NCBI GenBank assembly: GCA_046330225.1
Contig: JAXLTD010000005.1
Coordinates: 1-64,000, forward strand
Source of the DNA: CANJIV01 sp046330225
Lineage (GTDB): Bacteria; Actinomycetota; Thermoleophilia; Solirubrobacterales; Solirubrobacteraceae
Reading direction: 5' to 3'
DNA length: 64,000 bases
Shown: piece after piece, positions 8,928 to 18,176 of the stretch
How the letters are laid out: every line of letters starts with the position of its first letter
Position numbering within the stretch: position 1 is the first letter of the stretch
The notes under the pieces: model-generated
Told to the model about the DNA's origin: nothing
What the model saw: the letters and a program-made list of their open reading frames with translations, nothing else
Databases searched by the model: none
Position numbers and translations under genes: made by a program

Positions 8928-9728
8928 GTGGCGTCATCGGCCGGACACGTGACCTTCGTGGGGCATTCCACGGTGCTGATCGAGCTGAGCGGCGTGCGGC
9001 TGCTCACCGATCCGCTCCTGCGGCCGCGGGCGATCCACCTGCGCCGCCACGCCGCGCCGCCAGACCCGGCGGTGAGCCGAGGGCTCGACGCGGTGCTCGT
9101 CTCGCACTTCCACCACGATCACCTCGACCTGCCGACGCTGCGCGGGCTCGGACCGGGCGCCCGGCTCATCGGTCCTCGCGGCCTGGCGCGGATCGTGCGC
9201 CGGGCGGGCGCCGCCGACGTGACCGAGCTCGCGGCCGGCGAGTCCGCAGACGTGGCTGGCGTGCGGGTCGCCGCGGTGCCGGCGGTCCATGACGGGCGGC
9301 GCCTGAAGCGCGGCCCCGCGGTGGACGCCGTGGGGTTCGTCGCCGAGGCCGGCGGCGTGCGCGTGTACTTCGCCGGCGACACCGACCTCTTCGCCGGCAT
9401 GGAGCAGCTCGCGCCGGTCGACCTCGCGCTGATCCCAATCTGGGGCTGGGGCGCGACGCTGGGGGAGGGCCACCTCGATCCGGCTCGCGCCGCCGAGGCG
9501 CTGGCGCGGATCCGGCCGCGCGTGGCGGTGCCGATCCACTGGGGAACGTTCCTCCCCGCCGGCCAGCACCGCCGGCTCGCGCACCTGCTCGAGCGGCCGG
9601 CCCGCGACTTCGCCCGGGCGGCCGCCGGCGCGGCGCCGGAGGTTGACGTGCGCGTGCTCGATCCGGGCCAGTCGACGGCGATCCCCGGGCCGGCTGCGAG
9701 CGGCGCAACGTCCCGCGACGTTCCGTAG
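8928..9728 (+). CDS. Metallo-beta-lactamase-fold hydrolase (UlaG-like)
   Basis: A 266-aa soluble enzyme. It opens with the strand VTFVGHSTVLIEL, followed by the metal-binding HFHHDHLD motif, a further ligand His (VPAVHDG), YFAGDTD and a final IHWGTF. This order is typical of the UlaG/YfmJ-like branch that includes lactonases and phosphodiesterases; the substrate is unknown. GTG 8928 is chosen over ATG 8910 because AGGGTGG lies five bases before it and the fold begins there. The GH31 gene starts 11 bp after its stop. Confidence 0.82.
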   Translation: MASSAGHVTFVGHSTVLIELSGVRLLTDPLLRPRAIHLRRHAAPPDPAVSRGLDAVLVSHFHHDHLDLPTLRGLGPGARLIGPRGLARIVRRAGAADVTELAAGESADVAGVRVAAVPAVHDGRRLKRGPAVDAVGFVAEAGGVRVYFAGDTDLFAGMEQLAPVDLALIPIWGWGATLGEGHLDPARAAEALARIRPRVAVPIHWGTFLPAGQHRRLAHLLERPARDFARAAAGAAPEVDVRVLDPGQSTAIPGPAASGATSRDVP

Positions 9729-9739
9729 ATTCAGGCCCG

Positions 9740-11872
9740 ATGCCGCGCACCGCCCTCGCCTCGGCGCTCGCCGCCGGCGCCATCGCCGCGACCCCGGCCG
9801 GACCCGCCGCGGCCGCGGCGCCCGCTGCGCAGGTGCGGATCGGGCCGGCCGGCGCCACGGTCACCGCCGCGGCGGGCCGGGCCACGCTCACCCGGTCGCC
9901 CTTTCGCCTCTCGTTCGCGCGTCCGGACGGGACCGTCGCGCTCGCCACGGCCGCTGCCGCGCCCTTCGGGCTGACCGCCGGGTACGAGCCGTCGCTGCGC
10001 TACCCGGTGCTGGGCGGCGACCCCGATCCCAACCCGCCCGCCGCGACGCCGCCAGGCCGGACGTTCGGGGCGACGACCGTGCAGTCGCTGGCGCGGTCCC
10101 GGGGCGGCATCGTCGCCGTGCTGCGCACCGGCGATCCCGCCGGACGCACGCTGGCCGTCACCGTGGCCCCCGATCGCGGCGGGACGTTCGCGGTCGAGGT
10201 CGCGGCCACCGGCGCGGCCGGCGTCGGCGCCGTGCGGGCCCGCTTCGCAGCGACGCCCGGCGAGACGTTCCACGGCTTCGGCGGCCGTCGCGAGGGGACG
10301 AGCCTGCGCGGGCGCACGATCACGAACTGGGTGCTGGACTACCGCTTCCCGGACGCGTCGACCGGCTACTACTACGCCCAGCCGCTCGCCTACTCCTCGC
10401 GCGGCTACGGGGTCCTGATCGACTCGCCCCAGCTGGCCCAGTGGCGGCTGGGCGTCGACCGGCCGGACGAATGGAGCGTCACCTCGCGGCCCTCGCGCCT
10501 GCGGCTCGTGATCGCCCCCGGCGGCGCGGCGCGGGCGATCCGCGACCTGACGGCCATCACGGGCCGGCATCGCGTGGCGCCGGCGTGGAGCCTGGGCGCC
10601 ACGCTGTCCCGGACGGTCGCGGTGCTGAACGAGACTCCCGCGCAGTACCAGGCCAAGGTGCAGGCCGACGTGGCCCGGCTCGAGCGCGAGCGCTGGGGCG
10701 TGAGCGCTTACGCGTTCGAGGGCTGGGCGACGCTGCCGCCGGCGTTCGTGCGGCGCACGATCGCCCGGCTGCACCGCCGCGGGATTCGCGTTCTGCTCTA
10801 CCTGCGCGCCTTCGTCTCGGACGATCGGGCCCGGACCGAGCCGCCGGGGCGGTTCGCGGAGGCCGTCGCCAAGGGCTACGTGGCCCGCACGGCGGCGGGC
10901 CGGCCCTTCCTGTTCGACTCCCCGTTCCCAGGCGCGCAGGCGGCGCTGATCGACTTCACGAATCCGGCGGCGCGCCGCTGGTGGGCGGGGATCGTCGCCG
11001 GCCTCCTGCGGACCGGAGCCGACGGATTCATGAACGACTTCGGCGAGCAGGTGCTGCCGGGCATGCACTTCGTCAGCGGGGCGACCGGCGCCGAGCTCCA
11101 CAACCGGTATCCGGTGCTCCAGCACGCGGCGACCCGGGCGGCGGTCGACGCCGAGCTGCGCCGCCACCCGCGGCCCGCCGGCGTGTTCTTCTTCGTCCGC
11201 GCCGGGTCGACGGGCCGCCCGGGGTCGGCGGCCTCCGAGAACGCGACGTTCCCAGGCGACGAGACCGTCGACTGGAGCCGGGACACCGGGCTCGCGTCGG
11301 TGATCCCCGACATGCTCAACCGGGCGGTCGGCGGCGCGCCGGGCTTCACGACCGACATCGGCGGCTACGCGCAGTTCACCCCCCAGGGCCTGCTGCCGCC
11401 GCCGAGCGCCGAGCTCTTCGTGCGCTGGTCCGAGCTCGCGGCGCTGACGCCGTTCTTCCGGGTGCACAACTCGGGGCTCGACGGCGTCCGGATGCCGTGG
11501 GACTACGACGCCGCCACGCAGCGGGCATGGCGCGCCCTGGCCGCGCTGCACCGCCGAGCCGTGCCGCTGCTGCGCCGCCAGTGGGCTGAGTCGGCGCGCA
11601 CGGGCGCGCCGCTCACGCGGCCCCTGTGGCTCGCCGACCCGGCCGCCGCCGGCACTGCCCGCGCCGACGACGAGTGGCTGGTCGGGCCCGATCTGCTCGT
11701 GGCGCCGGTCGTGACGCCCGGCGCCACGTCGCGGCCGGTGCGCCTGCCGCGGGGCTGCTGGCGGCTGCACGGCACCGGCCCGGCTCTGCCGGGGTCGCGG
11801 ACGGTCAGCGTGCCCGCGCCACTGGGCGAGCTGCCCTGGCTGGCGCGCTGCGGGACGCGGCCGCTCGGCTGA
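9740..11872 (+). CDS. Secreted glycoside hydrolase family 31 enzyme
   Basis: A 710-aa exported glycosidase. After an Ala-rich signal peptide and a beta-rich N-domain (ETFHGFGGR) comes the TIM barrel. The catalytic nucleophile is D433 in FMNDFGE and the acid/base is D507 in PGDETVDWS. Later GH31 elements follow (GFTTDIGGY, LFVRWSELAALTPFFRVHNS). Family members cleave alpha-glucosides, alpha-xylosides or sulfoquinovosides; I cannot tell which applies. Eleven bp after the metallo-hydrolase, so probably one operon. Its end overlaps the convergent membrane gene by 68 bp. Confidence 0.88.
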   Translation: MPRTALASALAAGAIAATPAGPAAAAAPAAQVRIGPAGATVTAAAGRATLTRSPFRLSFARPDGTVALATAAAAPFGLTAGYEPSLRYPVLGGDPDPNPPAATPPGRTFGATTVQSLARSRGGIVAVLRTGDPAGRTLAVTVAPDRGGTFAVEVAATGAAGVGAVRARFAATPGETFHGFGGRREGTSLRGRTITNWVLDYRFPDASTGYYYAQPLAYSSRGYGVLIDSPQLAQWRLGVDRPDEWSVTSRPSRLRLVIAPGGAARAIRDLTAITGRHRVAPAWSLGATLSRTVAVLNETPAQYQAKVQADVARLERERWGVSAYAFEGWATLPPAFVRRTIARLHRRGIRVLLYLRAFVSDDRARTEPPGRFAEAVAKGYVARTAAGRPFLFDSPFPGAQAALIDFTNPAARRWWAGIVAGLLRTGADGFMNDFGEQVLPGMHFVSGATGAELHNRYPVLQHAATRAAVDAELRRHPRPAGVFFFVRAGSTGRPGSAASENATFPGDETVDWSRDTGLASVIPDMLNRAVGGAPGFTTDIGGYAQFTPQGLLPPPSAELFVRWSELAALTPFFRVHNSGLDGVRMPWDYDAATQRAWRALAALHRRAVPLLRRQWAESARTGAPLTRPLWLADPAAAGTARADDEWLVGPDLLVAPVVTPGATSRPVRLPRGCWRLHGTGPALPGSRTVSVPAPLGELPWLARCGTRPLG

Positions 11873-12443
11873 GCTCCGGCTCGCCGTCCCCTTCCGGCAC
11901 GGCCGGCCCGAGCCGGCCGCTCCAGGTCCAGGCGAGCCCGGCGGCGGCGGCCACGACGAGCGGGAGCAGGCCGGCGATCAGCCAGGTTGCAGCGGCGTCG
12001 GTGCCGATGAGCGCCGCGTGCACGACGGCCAGCAGCCAGAACAGCGCGACCGAGCGGTGGGCCAGGCGCCAGCGGGCCGGGCCGATCCGGCGCCGCGCGT
12101 AGAACGAGAGGCTGAAGGCGACGAGCCCGTAGAAGGCGAGCTGGCCCAGGCCGACGGCGAACGGCGCGTAGGACGACCCGAAGGGGACGAGGGCGTCCGC
12201 GATGCCGGCGCCGATGTACTGGTCCGCCATGAACGCCACGACGTGCACCCCGATCGCCGCGAGGGCGGCGATCGACAGCGCCTCGTGAATCGGCCGCAGG
12301 TCGCGGCGGACCTGCCCCTTCGGTGCGGCCACGCCCCGCGACTGGAGCAGCCCGAGGCAGACCGACAGCGACGCGAGCGCGAGCGCCGCGATTCCCGCCG
12401 CGCGGTCGACCGACCAGGTCATCGAGACGGCGGCGAGCGTCAC
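11805..12443 (-). CDS. Ferric reductase-like transmembrane protein
   Basis: A 212-aa integral membrane protein with six hydrophobic segments. Histidines are spaced as in the heme-binding ferric reductase-like domain (RPIHEALSIAALAAIGVHVV, then WRLAHRSVALFWLLAVVHAA). It lacks the FAD/NAD domain, so it may pass electrons between membrane and a partner. GTG 12443 is chosen because it overlaps the previous stop as GTGA; ATG 12422 is possible. Co-translated with the small Ser/Asp-tail protein upstream. Confidence 0.72.
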   Translation of the reverse strand: MTLAAVSMTWSVDRAAGIAALALASLSVCLGLLQSRGVAAPKGQVRRDLRPIHEALSIAALAAIGVHVVAFMADQYIGAGIADALVPFGSSYAPFAVGLGQLAFYGLVAFSLSFYARRRIGPARWRLAHRSVALFWLLAVVHAALIGTDAAATWLIAGLLPLVVAAAAGLAWTWSGRLGPAVPEGDGEPELSRAAASRSAPARAARPVARAR

Positions 12444-12796
12444 GACGACTGCGTGGTCAGCGGCGCCTGGTCCTGGGACGACGAGCCGCCGTCGTCGTAG
12501 GACTGGCTGCCGTCGTCGTACTGGCTGCCGTCGTCGTAGGACTGCGTGCCGTTGTCGTAGGACTGCGTGCCATCGGGCGACGAGCCGCTTCCGGATGAGG
12601 CCGAGCCGGAGCCGCTGCGGTTCGACTGGCTGCCGGTTTGGCTCGTCGCGGCCGGCGTCGTCGAGTTCCCCGCGGGCTGGCGGCCCCAGGCGATGACGGC
12701 GACGAGCGCCACGAGGAAAACCGCGACGGTGAGGGCGGCGATGCCCCGCCGGATGCGCCGGACGCGGGCGGGGCGGCTGGAGGGAGAGGGCGGCAT
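12440..12796 (-). CDS. Small single-pass membrane protein with QSYDDG repeats
   Basis: A 118-aa protein: a basic N-terminus, one transmembrane helix (IAALTVAVFLVALVAVIAWG), then an external low-complexity tail rich in Ser, Gly, Gln and Asp. The tail carries four near-repeats of the type (T/S)QSYD(N/D)G. No known domain. Its stop overlaps the start of the ferric-reductase-like gene by 4 nt, so the two probably work together. The acidic, tyrosine-bearing tail could bind metal, but that is a guess. Confidence 0.65.
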   Translation of the reverse strand: MPPSPSSRPARVRRIRRGIAALTVAVFLVALVAVIAWGRQPAGNSTTPAATSQTGSQSNRSGSGSASSGSGSSPDGTQSYDNGTQSYDDGSQYDDGSQSYDDGGSSSQDQAPLTTQSS

Positions 12797-12961
12797 GGGT
12801 CCAGGGTGGCCGCAGAACGTAAGGGCAGTGTGAGATGGCCGTAAGCGGTCCGGCCCGGGAAACCACGGTCGCACGGCCGCAGCCCGTCCCGATGCCACGC
12901 GGCTGCGAGCGCGCGATGCTCAAAGCTCGGATCCCGGCCCCGATCGAACGGAAGTCCCACG

Positions 12962-14224
12962 ATGACTGCCACCCCTCGCGTCCTTGTCCTCGGCGGCGGG
13001 TTCGCCGCGCTGGAGAGCGCGTTCCTGCTGCGCATGCGCCTCCACGACGACATCGACATCTCCTTGGTGTGTGACCGCGACCAGTTCGTGTTCCGCCCGA
13101 ACACGATCTACGTGCCGTTCGGCGCCGACCCGGACTCGCTGCTGGTCGATCTCCGCGCGCCGCTGCACAAGCGCTCGATCCCCTTCCACGAGGGCCGGGT
13201 CGCCGACGTCGACACCGATGCGAAGCTCGTGGCCCTCGAGGACGGGCAGCGCCTCGCCTACGACAAGCTCATCGTGGCCACCGGCGCCGGGATGCGCCCG
13301 GACGAGATTCCCGGCCTGTCGGAGCACGCGTCGACCATCTGGACAGCGGATTCGATGCTCGGGGTCCGGGCCGCGTTCGAGCGCGTGCGCGACGCCGCCC
13401 TCGCCGGGACCGACCAGCGCGTCCTGTTTCTCGTGCCACCGAACAACAAGTGCTCGGGGCCGCTGTACGAGATCGTGTTCATGCTCGAGACGTGGCTGCG
13501 CCGCGCCGGCGCGCACGACCGGGTCCGCATCACGTGGTCGACCTACGAGCACTCCTTCATCCAGGCGTTCGGGCCGCGGCTGCACGAGGTCGTGACCGCC
13601 GAGTTCGCCGAGCGCGGGATCGACGGCCACGTCGAGGAGGTCGTGACCGAGGTCCGGGCCGGCGAGGTCGCCTATGCCGACGGGAGCACAAGAGAGTTCG
13701 ACGAGCTCATCGCCTTTCCGCCCTACGTGGCGGCCGTCGACTACGGTGGGCTGCCGACCGACGACCGCGGGTTCGTCCACACCGACCTCCACAGCCGGCT
13801 GGCCGAGGACTGCGACGACGTCTACGTCCCCGGCGACGCCGGGGACTTCCCGATCAAGCAGGCCTTCCTCGCCTTTCTGCAGGCCGATGCCGTCGCGAAT
13901 CACATCATGGCCGAGGTCCACGGCCGGGATTTCACCGAGGGCTTCGACCCCGTGAGCATGTGCATCATGGAGATGTTCGACAAGGCGGTGTTCGCGCAGG
14001 TGCCCGTCGAGCTCACCGGCGATCCGGCGATGCCGGTGCGGGTCAGGCCGGGCGCCGACGACGACTACAAGGTCGGCGTGTCCCCGGTCTGGCGGCTCGG
14101 GAAGAAGATGCTCGGCATGACCGTGCCGATGCGCTTCCACTCGGGCGAGCCGTTCCACGCCGGCACGGCCTGGCAGGTCATGGATGTCGGGATCAAGGGG
14201 ATGTCCGGCGTCCTGGCGGACTAG
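12962..14224 (+). CDS. SQR-like FAD/NAD(P)-dependent oxidoreductase
   Basis: A 420-aa flavoprotein of the sulfide:quinone oxidoreductase / NDH-2 group. The FAD-binding GGGFAALE lies at residues 11-18. C164 in PPNNKCSGPLYE sits where SQR has a redox cysteine, and C334 (SMCIMEMF) could be its partner. YVPGDAGDFPIKQAF is the second FAD-contact motif. The cysteines favour sulfide or polysulfide oxidation with transfer to quinone, but other substrates occur. ATG at 12962. Confidence 0.78.
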   Translation: MTATPRVLVLGGGFAALESAFLLRMRLHDDIDISLVCDRDQFVFRPNTIYVPFGADPDSLLVDLRAPLHKRSIPFHEGRVADVDTDAKLVALEDGQRLAYDKLIVATGAGMRPDEIPGLSEHASTIWTADSMLGVRAAFERVRDAALAGTDQRVLFLVPPNNKCSGPLYEIVFMLETWLRRAGAHDRVRITWSTYEHSFIQAFGPRLHEVVTAEFAERGIDGHVEEVVTEVRAGEVAYADGSTREFDELIAFPPYVAAVDYGGLPTDDRGFVHTDLHSRLAEDCDDVYVPGDAGDFPIKQAFLAFLQADAVANHIMAEVHGRDFTEGFDPVSMCIMEMFDKAVFAQVPVELTGDPAMPVRVRPGADDDYKVGVSPVWRLGKKMLGMTVPMRFHSGEPFHAGTAWQVMDVGIKGMSGVLAD

Positions 14225-14235
14225 CGCCCTCGGAC

Positions 14236-15231
14236 CTACTGTCGCGCGGCTGCGCCGGCGAGAGCGAGCACGAGCGCGAGGCCGACGATCGACGCGAGGC
14301 CGGCCGGCAGGTCGATGATGTCGCGCTTGCGGTCGGCGACGGCCAGCGCCAGCAGGCCGAGCGAGGCGAACACCGAGAGCGAAAGCAGGACGGCCCGCAC
14401 GGCGTCGCGCCGCGACCGGCCCCGGTCCGCTCCGGCGTCGGCGCGGGCGATGGCGGCGTCGACGGCCTCGGTGCCGCCGTAGAACTCGAGGGTGCGGCGG
14501 CCCATCTTGCGGGCATCGCTCTCGCAGCCCCAGGACATCACGATCATGAAGCTCACGGGGAACACCCAGGTCGCGAGGTAGATCGCGCCAGTGAACGCGA
14601 GCTTCGCCAGGGACACGAGCCGATCGCGGACCGTCGGCGGCCCGTCCCGCGGCGTGTCGGGGGGAAGGAAGCCGGCGAGCACGAGGATCCGCTTCACGCT
14701 CCGATACCACGTGCGCAGCGGGCGGCGGCGCTCAGGCGGCGGCGGCAGGGGCTCGGACCGCACCCGGGCGATCGCGGCCTCGGCCTCCTCGACGTTCGGC
14801 CGCACGCCGCGCAGGACGAGCAGTTCGGCGGCGACGCGCGGGTCGGTCGGATCGCGGCCGTAGAGGGCGGCGACCCGCAGCATCATCCGCACTTCCTGCC
14901 AGAGGTAGGCGATGTAGGCCGGGACGAGCGCGATGAAGAACGGCGTCCCCGCAATGGCGCCATCGACCCGGGCGATCTTCGCGGTGGCCGTCGCCTGCTG
15001 GCGGGCGAGGGCGTGCCGCTCGGCCTCGGACAGCGGCTCGTGAGACGCGGCCCACGCCTTCGTGACGTCGTCGAGCCGGTCCACGGCGAACGAGACGAGC
15101 CGCTCGCCGGCGTGCTCGGGGTCGCGCACCGCGAGCCGCACGAGCTCGGCGGGCACGCTGGCGGCGCCGCGCAGGCGCGTGCCCAGGCCCGGCGTGTCGA
15201 GCGGGTCGTCGGGAGCGGGCGGGTCGGACAC
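14236..15231 (-). CDS. Membrane-associated protein of unknown function
   Basis: A 331-aa protein I do not recognise. The N-terminal half is alpha-helical with a hydrophobic segment (TPFFIALVPAYIAYLWQEV). The C-terminal half has further membrane segments (AFTGAIYLATWVFPVSFMIV, ASLGLLALAVA). Some features recall EcsC-like proteins, without a firm match. GTG 15231 has GGAAGA at the right distance. The longer reading would start inside the ArsR operator. Divergent from the arsR operon, so it may share its regulation. Confidence 0.6.
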   Translation of the reverse strand: MSDPPAPDDPLDTPGLGTRLRGAASVPAELVRLAVRDPEHAGERLVSFAVDRLDDVTKAWAASHEPLSEAERHALARQQATATAKIARVDGAIAGTPFFIALVPAYIAYLWQEVRMMLRVAALYGRDPTDPRVAAELLVLRGVRPNVEEAEAAIARVRSEPLPPPPERRRPLRTWYRSVKRILVLAGFLPPDTPRDGPPTVRDRLVSLAKLAFTGAIYLATWVFPVSFMIVMSWGCESDARKMGRRTLEFYGGTEAVDAAIARADAGADRGRSRRDAVRAVLLSLSVFASLGLLALAVADRKRDIIDLPAGLASIVGLALVLALAGAAARQ

Positions 15232-15263
15232 GGCGCGATTCTTCCAGGGCCTTGCACACAACT

Positions 15264-15283
15264 TCACAACGATCGAGTTGTGA
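15264..15283. promoter_or_regulatory. Palindromic operator for the ArsR-type repressor
   Basis: Inverted repeat TCACAAC-N6-GTTGTGA, perfect over 7-bp arms. It sits 13 bp before the arsR ATG and between the divergent start signals. Size and position match ArsR-family sites. The long dyad in an otherwise GC-rich region makes chance unlikely. Confidence 0.7.
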
Positions 15284-15296
15284 TACTGTCTCCGCC

Positions 15297-15653
15297 ATGC
15301 CCGACGCCGGACCGCTGCCCAGCCCGCTGCCCGACCCCCTCGTCGACCTCATCGCGGGCCGCTTCCGCGTGCTGGCGGAACCGATGCGGATCCGCCTGCT
15401 GGACCGGCTGCGGAGCGGCTCCGCCACGGTGCTCGAGCTTCAGGAGGCCACCGGCGCCTCGCAGCAGAACGTCTCGAAGCACCTGGGCGTCCTGCTGGCG
15501 GCCGGCATGGTGTCCCGCACCAAGGAAGGCACCAGCTCGCGCTACGCGATCGCCGACGAAGGCGTGTTCGCGCTCTGCGAGCAGGTCTGCGGCGGCCTGC
15601 GCGAGCAGCTCGCCGAACTCGACGCGATTCTGAACGGAGGTGCGGTCACGTGA
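15297..15653 (+). CDS. ArsR-family winged-helix repressor
   Basis: A 118-aa regulator. Residues about 25-95 form the winged helix (VLAEPMRIRLLDRLRSG, then ASQQNVSKHLGVLLAAGMV as recognition helix). Two cysteines late in the chain (ALCEQVC) could be the sensing site, for metal, thiol or sulfur species. The ATG at 15297 is chosen; an upstream TTG reading would include the operator. It heads a three-gene operon with 4-nt overlaps, which it probably represses. Confidence 0.87.
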   Translation: MPDAGPLPSPLPDPLVDLIAGRFRVLAEPMRIRLLDRLRSGSATVLELQEATGASQQNVSKHLGVLLAAGMVSRTKEGTSSRYAIADEGVFALCEQVCGGLREQLAELDAILNGGAVT

Positions 15654-15922
15654 GCCGCCCAGATCCTGCTGTCCCGGCCTGCCGCACCGGCTGGCCCCTC
15701 GAGCGCGTGCTGTTCGCGATCGCCGGCAGCGTGACGCTGCTCAGCGCCGCGCTGGCGGCGCTCGTCTCACCCTGGTTCCTGCTCCTGACGGCCTTCGTCG
15801 GGATCAACCAGTGGCTCTACGTCGCCGTCGGCGCCTGCCCGATGTCCGTCATGCTGAAGCGGTTCGCCGGCTTGCGCTCGGCGGTCTACCCGCCGACGGA
15901 CGCGAAGGCTGTGACCCGATGA
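15650..15922 (+). CDS. DUF2892-type small membrane protein
   Basis: A 90-aa protein with two transmembrane segments (VLFAIAGSVTLLSAALAALV and FLLLTAFVGINQWLYVAVG) and a conserved CPMSVMLKR end. This resembles the YgaP/DUF2892 membrane domain, often found with rhodaneses and sulfur-responsive ArsR regulators. GTG start overlaps the arsR stop; its own stop overlaps the MMPL ATG (ATGA). The neighbourhood hints at a sulfur or thiol stress role (inference). Confidence 0.75.
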   Translation: MSRPDPAVPACRTGWPLERVLFAIAGSVTLLSAALAALVSPWFLLLTAFVGINQWLYVAVGACPMSVMLKRFAGLRSAVYPPTDAKAVTR

Positions 15923-18156
15923 CTGCCCTCGGCCCGATCGGCCGGCTGGGACGCTGGGCGGCGGCCCACGCCCGGGCTGTCTTCGTTGCGTGGGTGGCGA
16001 TCGCCCTCGTGTTCGGCTTCTTCGCGCCGCGCGTCGAGACGGCGCTGTCCGGGGCGGGATGGGAGGCCACCGGGTCGGAGTCCGTGTTCGCCCGCACGCT
16101 CGTCGATCAGAACTTCCGGGGCCTTTCCAGCTCCGGCCTGATGGTGGTCGTCCACGCGCCGGGCCAGACCGTGCGCGACCCGGCCTTCCGGGCGGCCATC
16201 ACGCGGTCGGAGCGGATCCTGCGCCGCAGCGACGCGGTCACGGTCGTCGTGCCGCCGCAGCCCGGGCGGTCGATCTCGCGTGACGGCCGCACGGCCGTCA
16301 TCCAGGCGGGCGCCGCCCGGAACTCCAACGGCATGGTGCGCGCGGCCGACGATCTCAAGGCCCAGCTCGCCGGCGCCGGCGCCGGCGGCGTGACCGTGAG
16401 CCTCACGGGCGCGTCGGGCATGTGGTCGGATTTCAACACGGCCAATCGCGACGCCATGCTCAAGTCCGAGGTCATCTCCTGGCCCGTGACGCTGGCCATC
16501 CTCGTCCTCGCGTTCGGGTCCCTCGTCGCGGCCGGCCTGCCGCTGCTCCTGACCATGGTCGGCCTCGTTGCCGCCGCGGGCTCGCTCTACCTCGGGACCC
16601 AGATCCTCGACATCTCGATCTGGGCGATGAACTTCGCGCTGATGTTCGCGCTTGCCCTTGGGATCGACTACGCCCTGTTCGTGGTGATGCGCTTCCGCGG
16701 CGCGTTCTTCGGCTCCAAGCTCAGCGCGGCCGACGCGGTTGCGGTGACGATGGACACGGCCGGGAAGGCCGTCCTCTTCTCCGGCGTGACCGTGCTGATC
16801 TCGCTCAGCGCGGTGATGCTCGTCCCGAGCCCGGCGTTCCGCTCGATGAGCCTCGGGATCATGCTCTCGGTCTTCTTCGTGCTCGCCGCCACCCTGACCC
16901 TCCTGCCGGCGGTTCTGGCCAAGCTCGGCCCCCGGGTCGACAGGCTTTCCCTGCCCTGGGTGCACTCCGGCGAGCACCGCTCGCCGCGCTTCGCCCGCTG
17001 GGGCGAGCGCCTGTGGCGCAATCCCTGGCCCTACGGCATTGCCTCGGTCGCCGTGCTCGTCGCCCTGTCGATTCCCGTCCTCTCGCTGCACACCGGCATG
17101 CCGTCGATCAAGGTGGTGCCCACGAGCGACGGGTCGCGGCAGGGCTACCAGCAGGTGCAGGCGGCCTTCGGACCCGGGGCGACCGGGCCGATCCAGGTCG
17201 TCGCCCCGCGCGGCGAGTCGGCGGGCGCGCTGGCCGTCGTGCGCCGCGACCCCGGCGTGGCCCAGGTGATGCCCGCCCAGGCGGGCGGGGGCGGACTCGT
17301 GCTGATCCAGGCCGTGCCGCGCCAGGATCCGTCGAATCCGGCCGTGGCGGACACGATCGACCGCCTCCGCGCGGACCTGCCGGCCGGCACGAAGGTCGGC
17401 GGCGCGGTGGCGGAGAACCACGACCTCGAGGCCGCGCTCGCGGGGAAGACGCCGCTGGTGATCGGCGTCGTGCTCCTCCTGGGCTTCCTCCTGCTGCTCG
17501 TGGCGCTGCAGGCGCCGCTCATCGCGGCCGCCGGCGTCGTCACGAACCTGCTGGCGACCGGCGCAGCGTTCGGGATCGCCAAGCTGATCTTCCAGGACGG
17601 GACTCTGTCGGGGCTCCTCGGGTTCGAGCCGCAGGGGTTCCTCGACGCCTGGGGCCCGGTCTTCTTCTTCGCGATGATCTTCGCGATCGCGATGGACTAC
17701 ACGGTGTTCCTCCTCAGCTCGGCCAAGGAGCACTGGGACCGCTCGCACGATCCCAAGGAGGCCATGGTGGGCGGCCTGGCCCACTCCGGGCGCGTGATCT
17801 TTGCCGCCGCCGGGGTGATGGTCGCCGTGTTCTTCACCTTCGCGCTCTCCGGGCCGCTTCCGCCGAAGGAGATGGGCGTGATCCTCGGGGTCGCCGTGCT
17901 GCTCGACGCAGCGCTGGTCCGCCTGCTGCTCGTCCCGGTGCTCCTGCGCCTCTTCGGCACGCGCGCGTGGTGGCTGCCGGCGTGGCTGCGGCGGATCCTG
18001 CCGGACGTGAGGTTCGGGCACGGGGATGCGGAGGGCGCCGCGCCGGATGCGGCTCCGGACGCGCCGGACGCCGCGCCCGCGCCGGACGCGCCGGACGTCG
18101 CGGCGGACGAGCCGGACGCCGGTCCGGCCAAGCCGCTGGCCGGCTCCCCGTCCTGA
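15919..18156 (+). CDS. MMPL-family (RND-type) membrane transporter
   Basis: A 745-aa inner-membrane transporter with the duplicated RND layout: one N-terminal helix, an exposed loop (about residues 40-190), five to six helices, then the same again. Each half has the Asp-Tyr pair used for proton coupling (LGIDYALFV near 255 and AMDYTVFLL near 594). The C-terminal 55 residues are an Ala/Asp/Pro low-complexity tail. MMPL proteins export lipids, siderophores or drugs; the substrate is not evident. Last gene of the ArsR-controlled operon. Confidence 0.88.
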   Translation: MTALGPIGRLGRWAAAHARAVFVAWVAIALVFGFFAPRVETALSGAGWEATGSESVFARTLVDQNFRGLSSSGLMVVVHAPGQTVRDPAFRAAITRSERILRRSDAVTVVVPPQPGRSISRDGRTAVIQAGAARNSNGMVRAADDLKAQLAGAGAGGVTVSLTGASGMWSDFNTANRDAMLKSEVISWPVTLAILVLAFGSLVAAGLPLLLTMVGLVAAAGSLYLGTQILDISIWAMNFALMFALALGIDYALFVVMRFRGAFFGSKLSAADAVAVTMDTAGKAVLFSGVTVLISLSAVMLVPSPAFRSMSLGIMLSVFFVLAATLTLLPAVLAKLGPRVDRLSLPWVHSGEHRSPRFARWGERLWRNPWPYGIASVAVLVALSIPVLSLHTGMPSIKVVPTSDGSRQGYQQVQAAFGPGATGPIQVVAPRGESAGALAVVRRDPGVAQVMPAQAGGGGLVLIQAVPRQDPSNPAVADTIDRLRADLPAGTKVGGAVAENHDLEAALAGKTPLVIGVVLLLGFLLLLVALQAPLIAAAGVVTNLLATGAAFGIAKLIFQDGTLSGLLGFEPQGFLDAWGPVFFFAMIFAIAMDYTVFLLSSAKEHWDRSHDPKEAMVGGLAHSGRVIFAAAGVMVAVFFTFALSGPLPPKEMGVILGVAVLLDAALVRLLLVPVLLRLFGTRAWWLPAWLRRILPDVRFGHGDAEGAAPDAAPDAPDAAPAPDAPDVAADEPDAGPAKPLAGSPS

Positions 18157-18176
18157 GCGCCAGCCCAGCCCCGAGC

